Assembly (NCBI RefSeq): GCF_030053345.1
Contig: NZ_JASGBP010000002.1
Coordinates: 372,001 to 436,000, forward strand
Length of the DNA stretch: 64,000 nt
Source of the DNA: Flavobacterium sedimenticola
GTDB taxonomy: Bacteria > Bacteroidota > Bacteroidia > Flavobacteriales > Flavobacteriaceae
Direction of reading: 5' to 3'
The translations under genes and the position numbers were made by a program. The notes under the pieces were generated by a model, which worked only from the letters and a program-made list of their open reading frames with translations, did not search any database and was not told where the DNA came from. This document shows positions 55,605-62,921 of this stretch, piece by piece. Each line of letters starts with the position of its first letter. The first letter of the stretch is position 1.

Positions 55605-56522
55605 TTAAAACTTAGAATTTATCCATTCAATAATATTCCTTTTGTCTGTTTGGTAATCAAACCATGTTGCGTTCTCCGTTCGTTTGAACCAAGTGAGTTG
55701 ACGTTTGGCAAATCGCCTTGTGTTTTTCTTAATTTCTTCGATAGCGAAATCCAAAGTAGTTTTGCCGTCAAAATAATCAAAAAGTTCGCGGTAACCAACC
55801 GTTTGTAAAGCATTCAACTGCTTGTTCGGGTATAAGGCCTCGGCTTCTGCCAACAAACCTTCCTGCATCATCAAATCGACACGGTGGTTGATTCGGTCGT
55901 ACATGATTTCTCTTTCGGCTTCCAAACCTATTATAATAGGGGTAAAGTTTCGCTCGTTTTTCTTTTGTCCAATAAAAGAAGAATACGGTTTTCCGGTGCC
56001 GAGACACACTTCTACAAAGCGCTTCATGCGCTGCGGATTTTGTAAGGTTTGCGGATTTTCGGAGAGCAGTTTTTGGTAATATTCAGGATCTAAAGTTTGT
56101 AACTGTTGTTGTAAGTAATCTAGTCCAAGTATTTGAAAATCAGCATTAATTTTAGTTCGGATACTTTCGTCAATATCGGGAAAATCGTCAAACCCTTTCA
56201 GTACGGCATCGACATACAAGCCGGAACCGCCTACCAGAATTTGGATGTTATTTTTTTGAAACAACTCATCCAATTTGGTTAGGGCTTCTTGTTCAAAATC
56301 GCCAACCGAATACGCTTCAAAAATTGATTTGTTTTGGATAAAATGATGCGGCGCGGCTTGTAGTTCTGCTGCTGAAGGTACAGCGGTACCGATGCGCATT
56401 TCTTTAAAAAACTGCCGGCTGTCGCACGACACGATATCGCAACCGAAGCGTTGCGCCAAAGCGATGCTCAGGGCGGTTTTCCCAATGGCGGTAGGTCCGA
56501 TGATGGTGATTACGTAATTCAT
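55605..56522 (-). CDS. miaA: tRNA dimethylallyltransferase
   Basis: MiaA adds an isopentenyl group to A37 of tRNAs that read UNN codons. The 305 residues show the P-loop IIGPTAIGKTALSIALA, the substrate motif DSRQFFKEMRIGTAVPS, GGSGLYVDAVLKGF and GYRELFDYFDG, then NTRRFAKRQLTWFKR. ATG 56522 gives the canonical start. An in-frame extension to 56555 would translate part of repeat copy 5. Confidence 0.95.
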   Translation of the reverse strand: MNYVITIIGPTAIGKTALSIALAQRFGCDIVSCDSRQFFKEMRIGTAVPSAAELQAAPHHFIQNKSIFEAYSVGDFEQEALTKLDELFQKNNIQILVGGSGLYVDAVLKGFDDFPDIDESIRTKINADFQILGLDYLQQQLQTLDPEYYQKLLSENPQTLQNPQRMKRFVEVCLGTGKPYSSFIGQKKNERNFTPIIIGLEAEREIMYDRINHRVDLMMQEGLLAEAEALYPNKQLNALQTVGYRELFDYFDGKTTLDFAIEEIKKNTRRFAKRQLTWFKRTENATWFDYQTDKRNIIEWINSKF

Positions 56523-56527
56523 TTTTC

Positions 56528-56590
56528 TTAGCCCGGATGGCAGCGGCATCCTCACGAAGTGAGATAGAGCGGACAGCCGGAAATAGCTCC
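56528..56590 (+). repeat. Dispersed structured repeat, copy 5 (compact form)
   Basis: Left end AGCCCGGATGGCAGCGGC then ATCC, inner hairpin CTCAC-GAA-GTGAG, right end GATAGAGCGGACAGCCGG then AAATAGCTCC. Pairing is CCGG/CCGG, A.G, TG/CA, with outer AGC/GCT able to extend it. It is the most compact complete copy. Confidence 0.82.
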
Positions 56591-56597
56591 TGACAAT

Positions 56598-57959
56598 TTA
56601 AAACTTTACAATGCGTATGACTTTATGACGGCGTAAATACCCTTGAATGATGGTACGGGTGTCGCGGTTGTTTTGCATGGGAATGATTAGGTTTTTTAGG
56701 ACTTCGATGTTGTTGACCTGGTAATTCAAATCGAAAAAACAGTAGCCTTTGTAAATCCCGTTTTCGATGAGCACTGCGCTGCGTTCGTTAACGTTGCGAC
56801 CGCGATCGATAATCACCATGTTGTTGTTGTCAAACTTCATTTCGTTGATAAACTCTTCCACGCGTTCGTTATAGGTTTCGGGTAATTCTTTGCCCAAACA
56901 CGCTCCGTTACACTCGTTGATTTTGTATTGAAAACAGCCGTTCTTGGTTTCGTACAAGCCGTTGATTTTTTGACACAATTGGTGTTCGGCCGTAATTTTA
57001 AACAGCATGTTTTTGCCTTCCTGAATGGAAGTAAAGGCGGTGATTTCTTTTTTACGTCCGTCGGCTTTTTGGATTTTCAGCGCCAAATAGCCGTTTGCAT
57101 CTTTTTCGGCATACAACGCGTATTGAAAAATGGTTTTGCGCTGCGCCCGATTGTAAATGGGTTTGTTGATTTTGATTTCTTCGCTTTCTTTTAAGAGCGC
57201 AATGAGTTCGCTGCCGGTTTCCTCGTAGGTTACGGCAAAGACTTCGCGTTGTATTTTTTTACTTTTTCCGGTGGTTCCGGTGAAGTGTTGGTTGATGCGT
57301 TTTTTGATGTTTTTGCTTTTCCCGATGTAAATCAAATCGCCTTTTTCGTTGTGGATGTAGTAAATTCCGGTTCGCGTAGGCATACTCTCGACGATATCGA
57401 GTAGTTTGGGCGAGAGTCCTTTTTTGATTTCGGCTTTAATGAGACTGATCAGAATTTCTTTTTCGACGTCTTTGGCCAACAACATTTTAAATAATTTTAC
57501 CGTGGCCATGGCGTCGCCGCTGGCTCGGTGTCGGTCAGCTACAGGGATGCCGAGTGAACGCACTAATTTTCCTAAACTGTACGACGGTTGACCGGGAATA
57601 AGTTTTTGAGAAAGCTCTACGGTACAGAGCGTGGGTTTGATGTAATCATAACCCAAACGTCCGAATTCGGTACGCAGTATGCGGTAGTCAAACGAAGCGT
57701 TGTGAGCGACTACGATACAGTTTTCCGTGATTTCGATGATGCGTTTGGCCACTTCATAAAACTTGGGCGCCGAGCGTAACATGGCGTTGTTGATTCCGGT
57801 AAGTTTTACCACAAAGGGTTGTATGGGTTTTTCGGGATTCACCAAACTGATGAACTGATCCACCACTTCGTGACCATCAAATTTGTAAATGGCGATTTCG
57901 GTAATGCCTTCTTCGTTAAATTGGCCTCCGGTGGTTTCTATGTCGAGTATGGCGTACAA
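56598..57959 (-). CDS. DEDDh exonuclease fused to a GIY-YIG nuclease
   Basis: The 453-residue protein starts with a DnaQ-like exonuclease domain (about 1-170): LDIETTGG (Asp6, Glu8), VVAHNASFDYRIL and HRASGDAMATVKLF. A UvrC-type GIY-YIG domain follows (about 198-280): GIYYIHNEKGDLIYIGKSKN, KKRINQHF, and ETGSELIALLKESEEIK with the metal-binding Glu. The C-terminal 170 residues contain CxxxxxxC-type spacing (CFQYKINECNGACLG) but no helix-hairpin-helix pair of true UvrC. It probably acts in DNA repair, combining 3'-5' trimming and incision. The start is TTG at 57959, required to retain the first catalytic Asp; no upstream ATG fits. Confidence 0.88.
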   Translation of the reverse strand: MYAILDIETTGGQFNEEGITEIAIYKFDGHEVVDQFISLVNPEKPIQPFVVKLTGINNAMLRSAPKFYEVAKRIIEITENCIVVAHNASFDYRILRTEFGRLGYDYIKPTLCTVELSQKLIPGQPSYSLGKLVRSLGIPVADRHRASGDAMATVKLFKMLLAKDVEKEILISLIKAEIKKGLSPKLLDIVESMPTRTGIYYIHNEKGDLIYIGKSKNIKKRINQHFTGTTGKSKKIQREVFAVTYEETGSELIALLKESEEIKINKPIYNRAQRKTIFQYALYAEKDANGYLALKIQKADGRKKEITAFTSIQEGKNMLFKITAEHQLCQKINGLYETKNGCFQYKINECNGACLGKELPETYNERVEEFINEMKFDNNNMVIIDRGRNVNERSAVLIENGIYKGYCFFDLNYQVNNIEVLKNLIIPMQNNRDTRTIIQGYLRRHKVIRIVKF

Positions 57960-58067
57960 GGGTTACTGTTGTATGTTGAATGTTGTATGTTGTTGGTTAT
58001 CTGTGGTATGTTGTAAAACAGTTTCTCTATATCCCAATTTTCAAATCCTCAAATCTTCAAATCAAAA

Positions 58068-58727
58068 TTATCGGCTGCCAAAGATACTACTTCCGATGCG
58101 AACCATGGTACTGCCGCAGGCGATGGCCAATTGGTAATCGCCACTCATGCCCATCGAAAGGGTTTCCAGTTTCAGGTTTGGCGTATCAAGTTGCTTGTAT
58201 GTATCAAAAATAGCTTTTAAATGGTCGAATTCGCGTTTGATTTGGGTTTGGTTATCCGTAAAGGTGGCCATTCCCATTAAACCGACGACTTTAATATTGG
58301 TAAAACTTTTGAATTCTTCTGAATTTAGTAATTCATCCAGTTCTTTTTCGTTTAAACCGAATTTAGTTTCTTCTTCGGCAATGTGGATTTGCAACAAACA
58401 ATTAATGGTTTTGCGCCAACGAACGGCCTGACGGTTGATTTCTTTGAGGAGTTTCAAACTGTCCACGCCGTGAATCAATTTCACATACGGCACCATGTAT
58501 TTTACCTTGTTCGATTGCACGTGACCAATCATATGCCATTCGATGTCCTTGGGCATTTGCTGCCATTTTTCGGTCATTTCCTGGATTTTATTTTCGCCAA
58601 AAACGCGTTGCCCGGCGTTATACGCTTCCATCAAATCAGCTACCGGTTTGGTCTTGGATACGGCAACCAGCGTGACATTGTCCGGAAGATTTTGTTTTAT
58701 TAGGTTTAAATTCTCTGCTATTGTCAT
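58068..58727 (-). CDS. YggS/PLPBP family PLP-binding protein
   Basis: The 219-residue protein holds the family pattern: VTLVAVSKTKPVADLMEAY (PLP lysine), GQRVFGENKIQEM, IEWHMIGHVQSNKVKYM, and GLMGMATFTDN followed by LSMGMSGDYQLAIACGSTMV. These single-domain barrels maintain PLP and amino-acid homeostasis and have no known catalytic reaction. ATG 58727 is used; ATG 58742 would read into a dispersed repeat. Confidence 0.92.
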   Translation of the reverse strand: MTIAENLNLIKQNLPDNVTLVAVSKTKPVADLMEAYNAGQRVFGENKIQEMTEKWQQMPKDIEWHMIGHVQSNKVKYMVPYVKLIHGVDSLKLLKEINRQAVRWRKTINCLLQIHIAEEETKFGLNEKELDELLNSEEFKSFTNIKVVGLMGMATFTDNQTQIKREFDHLKAIFDTYKQLDTPNLKLETLSMGMSGDYQLAIACGSTMVRIGSSIFGSR

Positions 58728-58736
58728 ATTGTGTTC

Positions 58737-58796
58737 TGTCATTTCGACGAAGGAGAAATCTCATGATGTGATTCCTCGGCTGCGCTCGGAATGACA
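58737..58796. repeat. TGTCATT / AATGACA dispersed repeat with CGAGCGCAG core
   Basis: Ends TGTCATT (58737-58743) and AATGACA (58790-58796) are inverted. The right half CCTCGGCTGCGCTCGGAATG is nearly identical to the segment inside the DUF1015 gene at 59107-59131. Confidence 0.75.
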
Positions 58797-58817
58797 ATAG
58801 GCTTAGTTCATTATTTT

Positions 58818-60059
58818 TTACAACTCATACACCATCAATCCGCTGCGGAATTTAGGCTCTATGTACGTGCTTTTTGGCGGCATAATCAAATGATTATCGG
58901 CCAAGGCTTTGATTTCCGAGATATCGGAAGGATAGAGCATAAAGCCCACTTCAAACTCGCCTTCATCGACTAATTCTTTAATCGTGGCTACCGATTGTTT
59001 GCCCGGAATGTATTCGATTCGCTCATCGTTGCGCAAATCTTCGATACCCAACAAAGGTTGCAAGACTTTGTCGTATAAAATTTGGGCGTCTAAATTCTCT
59101 AAAATGTCCCTCGACTGCGCTCGGGATGACACTTCGCTACTGTTGGTTTGCTTGTAAAACAACGCATAAAAACGACCGTCGAGATACATGCCGAATTCGA
59201 ACTTGCTCTGCGGCTTCCACAATTCTTGTTCTTTATCTTTAATGATGAAATGCTCAGCCAGTTTTTCCAGAAAATCTTCTTTGGAATACCCATTCAAATC
59301 CCTGATGATACGGTTGTATTCATAGATTTTGACATTGCTCTCGGCAATGAGAAAACTCATAAAATAATTCAGATTCGGGTTCCCCAAATGGTGGTCCTCA
59401 TCGTACAACAATTCAGCCGAAGCCGAACGGTGGTGGCCGTCGGCGATATACAATTCGGGAATATTTTCAAACTGCTGTGTCAGCCAACCGATTTCCGCTT
59501 CCGAATCAATTTTCCAAAGCTGGTGTTTTTCTTTATTCGTTGTCGAATAGTTGTAAATCGGAGTACTTTTTTTCTTTTCGGTTATCCAAGCATTCAGTAC
59601 TTCATTGTCGGGATAGGTAATCAAAACCGGTTCGGTATTAAATCCGGTTTGATGCAAATAATCTTTAAAATATTCTACACGGTATTGCAAGGTATCCTCG
59701 TGCTTTTTGATGACATTATTCTTGTAATCATCGATTGAGGTGCCGGCTACTATACCGGTGAAGGACTGTGTCTTGCTCTGAATTTCATACAAAAAGAAAA
59801 CCGGTTGATCTTCGGTCAAAAACACGCCTTCTTCTTTAAAATCCTGATACTTGTGCGCCACACCCTTAAAGCGCTTGTCTAAGGTGATTTTTTGCGAGTG
59901 CATGTAGGCAGGATGAATCACATGCAAAAACGAATAGGGATTAAAACTCAACCAAGCGGCTAGTTCGGCCGAACTGTAATCGTCGTAGTTCCGACAAGTA
60001 ACCAAGGCGACTTTGTCGGGTGTGGGGCGAACCGCTTTGAATGGAATTATTTTGCTCAT
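58818..60059 (-). CDS. DUF1015 family protein (with repeat-derived insertion)
   Basis: The 413-residue protein follows the DUF1015 pattern: IIPFKAVRPTPDKVALV, SFLHVIHPAYM, PVFFLYEIQSKTQSFTGIVA, LYIADGHHRSASAELLYDE and the C-terminal LLGIEDLRNDERIEYIPGKQ. The family is conserved in anaerobes and Bacteroidetes; its role is uncertain, sometimes linked to amino-acid or kinase functions. Around residues 309-321, SSEVSSRAQSRDILEN is encoded by a dispersed DNA repeat (59103-59131) that stays in frame. ATG 60059 is used because the longer frame from 60128 runs through an inverted repeat. Confidence 0.88.
   Translation of the reverse strand: MSKIIPFKAVRPTPDKVALVTCRNYDDYSSAELAAWLSFNPYSFLHVIHPAYMHSQKITLDKRFKGVAHKYQDFKEEGVFLTEDQPVFFLYEIQSKTQSFTGIVAGTSIDDYKNNVIKKHEDTLQYRVEYFKDYLHQTGFNTEPVLITYPDNEVLNAWITEKKKSTPIYNYSTTNKEKHQLWKIDSEAEIGWLTQQFENIPELYIADGHHRSASAELLYDEDHHLGNPNLNYFMSFLIAESNVKIYEYNRIIRDLNGYSKEDFLEKLAEHFIIKDKEQELWKPQSKFEFGMYLDGRFYALFYKQTNSSEVSSRAQSRDILENLDAQILYDKVLQPLLGIEDLRNDERIEYIPGKQSVATIKELVDEGEFEVGFMLYPSDISEIKALADNHLIMPPKSTYIEPKFRSGLMVYEL
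59103..59131. repeat. Dispersed repeat fragment inside the DUF1015 gene
   Basis: On the minus strand it reads TGTCATCCCGAGCGCAGTCG then AGGGACA, sharing 21 of 23 bases with the repeat at 58774-58796. It encodes SSRAQSRD in frame. Confidence 0.8.
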
Positions 60060-60073
60060 GATTTGGTTGTAAG

Positions 60074-60144
60074 TTGTAGGTTCTGAGTTGTAAGTTTTAG
60101 GTTTGTTTAGTTTTGACCCATAACTCACAACTCAGGACCTACAA
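60074..60144. repeat. Long inverted repeat after hbd
   Basis: TTGTAGGTTCTGAGTTGTAA plus two bases (60074-60095) faces its reverse complement at 60123-60144 with two mismatches in 22 and a 27-base loop. It lies between hbd (minus, stop at 60149) and the DUF1015 start, so may serve as terminator or be inert. Confidence 0.75.
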
Positions 60145-60148
60145 TACT

Positions 60149-61036
60149 TTATATAAACTGTTTCGAAACTTTTTCGGCTTTCTTAGATTCTGAATAGTCA
60201 TAAAACCCTTCTCCTGATTTTACGCCGAGTTTACCGGCCATTACCATATTCACCAACAATGGGCAAGGCGCATATTTTGGGTTTTTAAAACCGTCGTACA
60301 TTACGTTTAAGATGGAAAGACAAACATCTAACCCAATAAAATCGGCCAATTGCAGCGGTCCCATCGGGTGTGCCATACCGAGTTTCATCACGGTGTCAAT
60401 TTCAGTGACACCGGCTACGCCGTTATATAAGGTTTCGATACTTTCGTTAATCATCGGCATCAAAATTCGGTTCGCTACAAAGCCCGGATAATCGTTGACT
60501 TCGGTAGGGGTTTTGCCTAATTTCACCGATAAATCCATGATAATTTTGGTCACTTCATCCGACGTATTGTAACCGCGGATGATTTCTACCAATTTCATAA
60601 TCGGCACCGGGTTCATAAAATGCATTCCGATAACGCGTTCCGGATGTACGACTTGCGCGGCAATTTGGGTAATGGAAATCGAAGAGGTATTGGTAGCCAA
60701 AATGACATTGTGGTCGCAAACATCGCTCAATTGTTTGAAGATATTCAACTTCAAACTTACATTTTCGGTAGCGGCCTCTACCACTAAATCACAACCTACC
60801 ACGCCGTCTTTGATGTCGGTGTACGTGATAATATTGCCTATGGTTTGGTGTTTATCGGCTTCCGTTATGGTACCTTTGGCCACCATTCGATCTAAATTGG
60901 CGGCTATAGTAGCCATTCCTTTCTCCAACGATTTTTCGGAGATGTCTATTAATTTTACGGTAAATCCGCTTTGTGCAAACGTGTGGGCAATTCCGTTACC
61001 CATGGTTCCTGCACCAATTACAGCTATTGTATTCAT
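60149..61036 (-). CDS. 3-hydroxyacyl-CoA (3-hydroxybutyryl-CoA) dehydrogenase
   Basis: The 295-residue NAD(P) enzyme has the Rossmann motif IAVIGAGTMGNGIAHTFAQS, ATNTSSISITQIA, the catalytic His in IGMHFMNPVPIMKLVEII with Glu in LVEII, and the Asn of VNDYPGFVANRILMPMINE. It interconverts 3-hydroxybutyryl-CoA and acetoacetyl-CoA. The C-terminus has DFIGLDVCLSILNVMYDG. The hbd name fits, but chain-length range is not decided by sequence. No thiolase or enoyl-CoA hydratase gene is adjacent. Confidence 0.92.
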   Translation of the reverse strand: MNTIAVIGAGTMGNGIAHTFAQSGFTVKLIDISEKSLEKGMATIAANLDRMVAKGTITEADKHQTIGNIITYTDIKDGVVGCDLVVEAATENVSLKLNIFKQLSDVCDHNVILATNTSSISITQIAAQVVHPERVIGMHFMNPVPIMKLVEIIRGYNTSDEVTKIIMDLSVKLGKTPTEVNDYPGFVANRILMPMINESIETLYNGVAGVTEIDTVMKLGMAHPMGPLQLADFIGLDVCLSILNVMYDGFKNPKYAPCPLLVNMVMAGKLGVKSGEGFYDYSESKKAEKVSKQFI

Positions 61037-61090
61037 TATTTTTTAGTTTGTTTGAAGTTTCAGTTTTTATTCCGCTGCGCCTCGGGTCAA

Positions 61091-61128
61091 GTTTCAGGTT
61101 TCAAATTGGCATACGATAACCTGAAACA
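61091..61128. repeat. Small perfect inverted repeat
   Basis: GTTTCAGGTT / AACCTGAAAC, 10 bases each with an 18-base loop, in the spacer between the oxidoreductase and hbd genes. There is no T run on the minus strand side to make it a clear terminator. Confidence 0.6.
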
Positions 61129-61130
61129 AA

Positions 61131-62099
61131 TTATTTTTTATTCATTGAATCGATAATCATGTAGGCCACGCGTAAGGCTTCGGTACCGTCTTCCAAAGTT
61201 ACCACCGGTGTGGTGTTATTATTGATGGCATCGGCAAAGGTTTCCAACTCATCCAAAATAGCATTGTTAGGCGCTACTTCGGGATTGGCAAAATAAATTT
61301 GCTTGCGTTCGCCTTCGGCATTTTGCAGTATCATATCAAAATCACCGGGAACTTCCGGAGCATCTTTCATTTTCACCACTTCACAGGTTTTGTCTAAATA
61401 ATCGACAGAGATGTAAGCGTCCTTTTGAAAGAAGCGCGACTTGCGCATATTTTTCATGGAAATTCTACTGGATGTAATGTTCGCCACACAACCGTTTTCA
61501 AATTCGATTCGGGCATTGGAAATATCAGGAGATTGACTCAACACCGCTACGCCGCTGGCGTGAACCGACTTGACTTTCGATTTCACCACGCTTAAAATGG
61601 CATCGATATCGTGTATCATTAAGTCTAATACCACGGGAACATCCGTGCCGCGCGGATTGAATTCGGCCAAGCGGTGCGTTTCAATAAACATAGGGTTGTC
61701 TATCATATTTTTGACAGCGGTAAAGGCCGGATTGAAGCGTTCTACATGGCCTACTTGTCCTTTTACGTTGTATGCTGCGGCTAAAGCAATGATTTCTTCG
61801 GCTTCTTCAACCGTCGTGGAAATGGGTTTTTCAATAAAAACGTGTTTCCCGGATTTAATCGAAACTTTGGCGCATTTGTAATGGGAAAGGGTAGGAGTCA
61901 CGATATCAATGACATCAACAGCATGGATTAATTTGGCAATGGTGTCAAAACGTTTGTAACCAAACTCGGCCGCAATTTTTTCGGCATATTCGGGGTTTTC
62001 ATCATAAAAACCCACTAATTCATATTTTTCAGATTGTTGTAGTAATCGCAAGTGTATTTTTCCGAGGTGACCGGCACCTAAAACGCCAACTTTGAGCAT
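61131..62099 (-). CDS. Gfo/Idh/MocA family oxidoreductase
   Basis: The 322-residue protein has the Rossmann start LKVGVLGAGHLGKIHLRLLQ, VDVIDIVTPTLSH, the conserved HVFIEKPISTT (catalytic Lys), VGHVERFNPA and a C-terminal substrate domain with MIHDIDAILSVVKS. The family reduces or oxidises sugars, inositols and related compounds with NAD(P); substrate unknown. A promoter-like TATTTTTG lies 12 bases upstream of the leader. Confidence 0.88.
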   Translation of the reverse strand: MLKVGVLGAGHLGKIHLRLLQQSEKYELVGFYDENPEYAEKIAAEFGYKRFDTIAKLIHAVDVIDIVTPTLSHYKCAKVSIKSGKHVFIEKPISTTVEEAEEIIALAAAYNVKGQVGHVERFNPAFTAVKNMIDNPMFIETHRLAEFNPRGTDVPVVLDLMIHDIDAILSVVKSKVKSVHASGVAVLSQSPDISNARIEFENGCVANITSSRISMKNMRKSRFFQKDAYISVDYLDKTCEVVKMKDAPEVPGDFDMILQNAEGERKQIYFANPEVAPNNAILDELETFADAINNNTTPVVTLEDGTEALRVAYMIIDSMNKK

Positions 62100-62115
62100 A
62101 AAAAAGTATTTTAAA

Positions 62116-62123
62116 CAAAAATA
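62116..62123 (-). promoter_or_regulatory. -7 element TATTTTTG for the Gfo/Idh/MocA gene
   Basis: Consensus on the minus strand with a leader of about 12 bases to ATG 62099. Upstream is AT-rich with no clear TTG. Confidence 0.5.
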
Positions 62124-62256
62124 AATGTTTTCATTTGAAATTTGATAGAAGAAGTTAAAAATTAAAGCAAATTATTGAAAAATCAGGAAACTCAATTTTC
62201 AAATTTTTAATTGCCGATTTCTTTACTATTTTTACCGAAATTAATGCGAATTTAAA

Positions 62257-62898
62257 TTGAAAGATACCGCCAAACATTTGGGCCTTCGAAATCAATTGGC
62301 CAACCAGTTGCAAGAAAAAGGAATTACCGATACCAACGTTTTAGATGCCATTCGAAAAATTCCGAGACACCTATTTTTGAATTCCGGTTTTGAAGATTTT
62401 GCGTATCAGGATAAAGCTTTCCCGATAGCCGCCGGCCAAACGATTTCGCAACCGTACACGGTTGCTTTTCAGACTCAATTATTACAGGTCAAAAAAGATC
62501 ATAAAATTCTTGAAATCGGTACCGGCTCCGGGTATCAAACGGCAGTGTTAGTGGCCATGGGCGCCAAAGTGTATTCGGTTGAAAGACAAAATGAATTGTT
62601 CAAAATTACTTCCGCATTGTTACCCAAATTAGGCATTCGTCCAAAGCATTTGGCTTTTGGGGATGGCTACAAAGGGTTACCCAATTATGCTCCGTTTGAC
62701 AGTATTATCGTAACTGCCGGTGCGCCTATCATTCCGAAAGCTTTAATGGCTCAACTTAAAATTGGCGGCAGACTGGTTATTCCGTTGGGCAAAGAAGAGC
62801 AAGTGATGACCCTATTAATTCGCAAAAATGAAACGCAGTTCGAAAAGCACGAATTTGGTGATTTTCGCTTTGTGCCTCTTTTGGAAAATAAAAATTAA
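62257..62898 (+). CDS. pcm: Protein-L-isoaspartate O-methyltransferase
   Basis: PCMT methylates isoaspartyl residues in damaged proteins to start repair. The 213 residues show AIRKIPRHLF, ISQPYTVAFQTQLLQ, the SAM loop ILEIGTGSGYQTAVLVAMGA, VYSVERQNELF and DSIIVTAGAPIIPKALMAQL. The start is TTG at 62257; no in-frame ATG upstream exists and the next Met would cut the N-terminal helix. A secreted protein gene follows 23 bases later. Confidence 0.93.
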   Translation: MKDTAKHLGLRNQLANQLQEKGITDTNVLDAIRKIPRHLFLNSGFEDFAYQDKAFPIAAGQTISQPYTVAFQTQLLQVKKDHKILEIGTGSGYQTAVLVAMGAKVYSVERQNELFKITSALLPKLGIRPKHLAFGDGYKGLPNYAPFDSIIVTAGAPIIPKALMAQLKIGGRLVIPLGKEEQVMTLLIRKNETQFEKHEFGDFRFVPLLENKN

Positions 62899-62921
62899 AC
62901 CAACCCTCAACCCTTTATATA

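Noticed and set aside
56523..56555. Earlier start for miaA
   Set aside because: It translates part of a dispersed repeat; ATG 56522 precedes the canonical P-loop strand.
60060..60128. Earlier start for the DUF1015 gene
   Set aside because: It reads through one arm and the loop of an inverted repeat; ATG 60059 starts the conserved domain.
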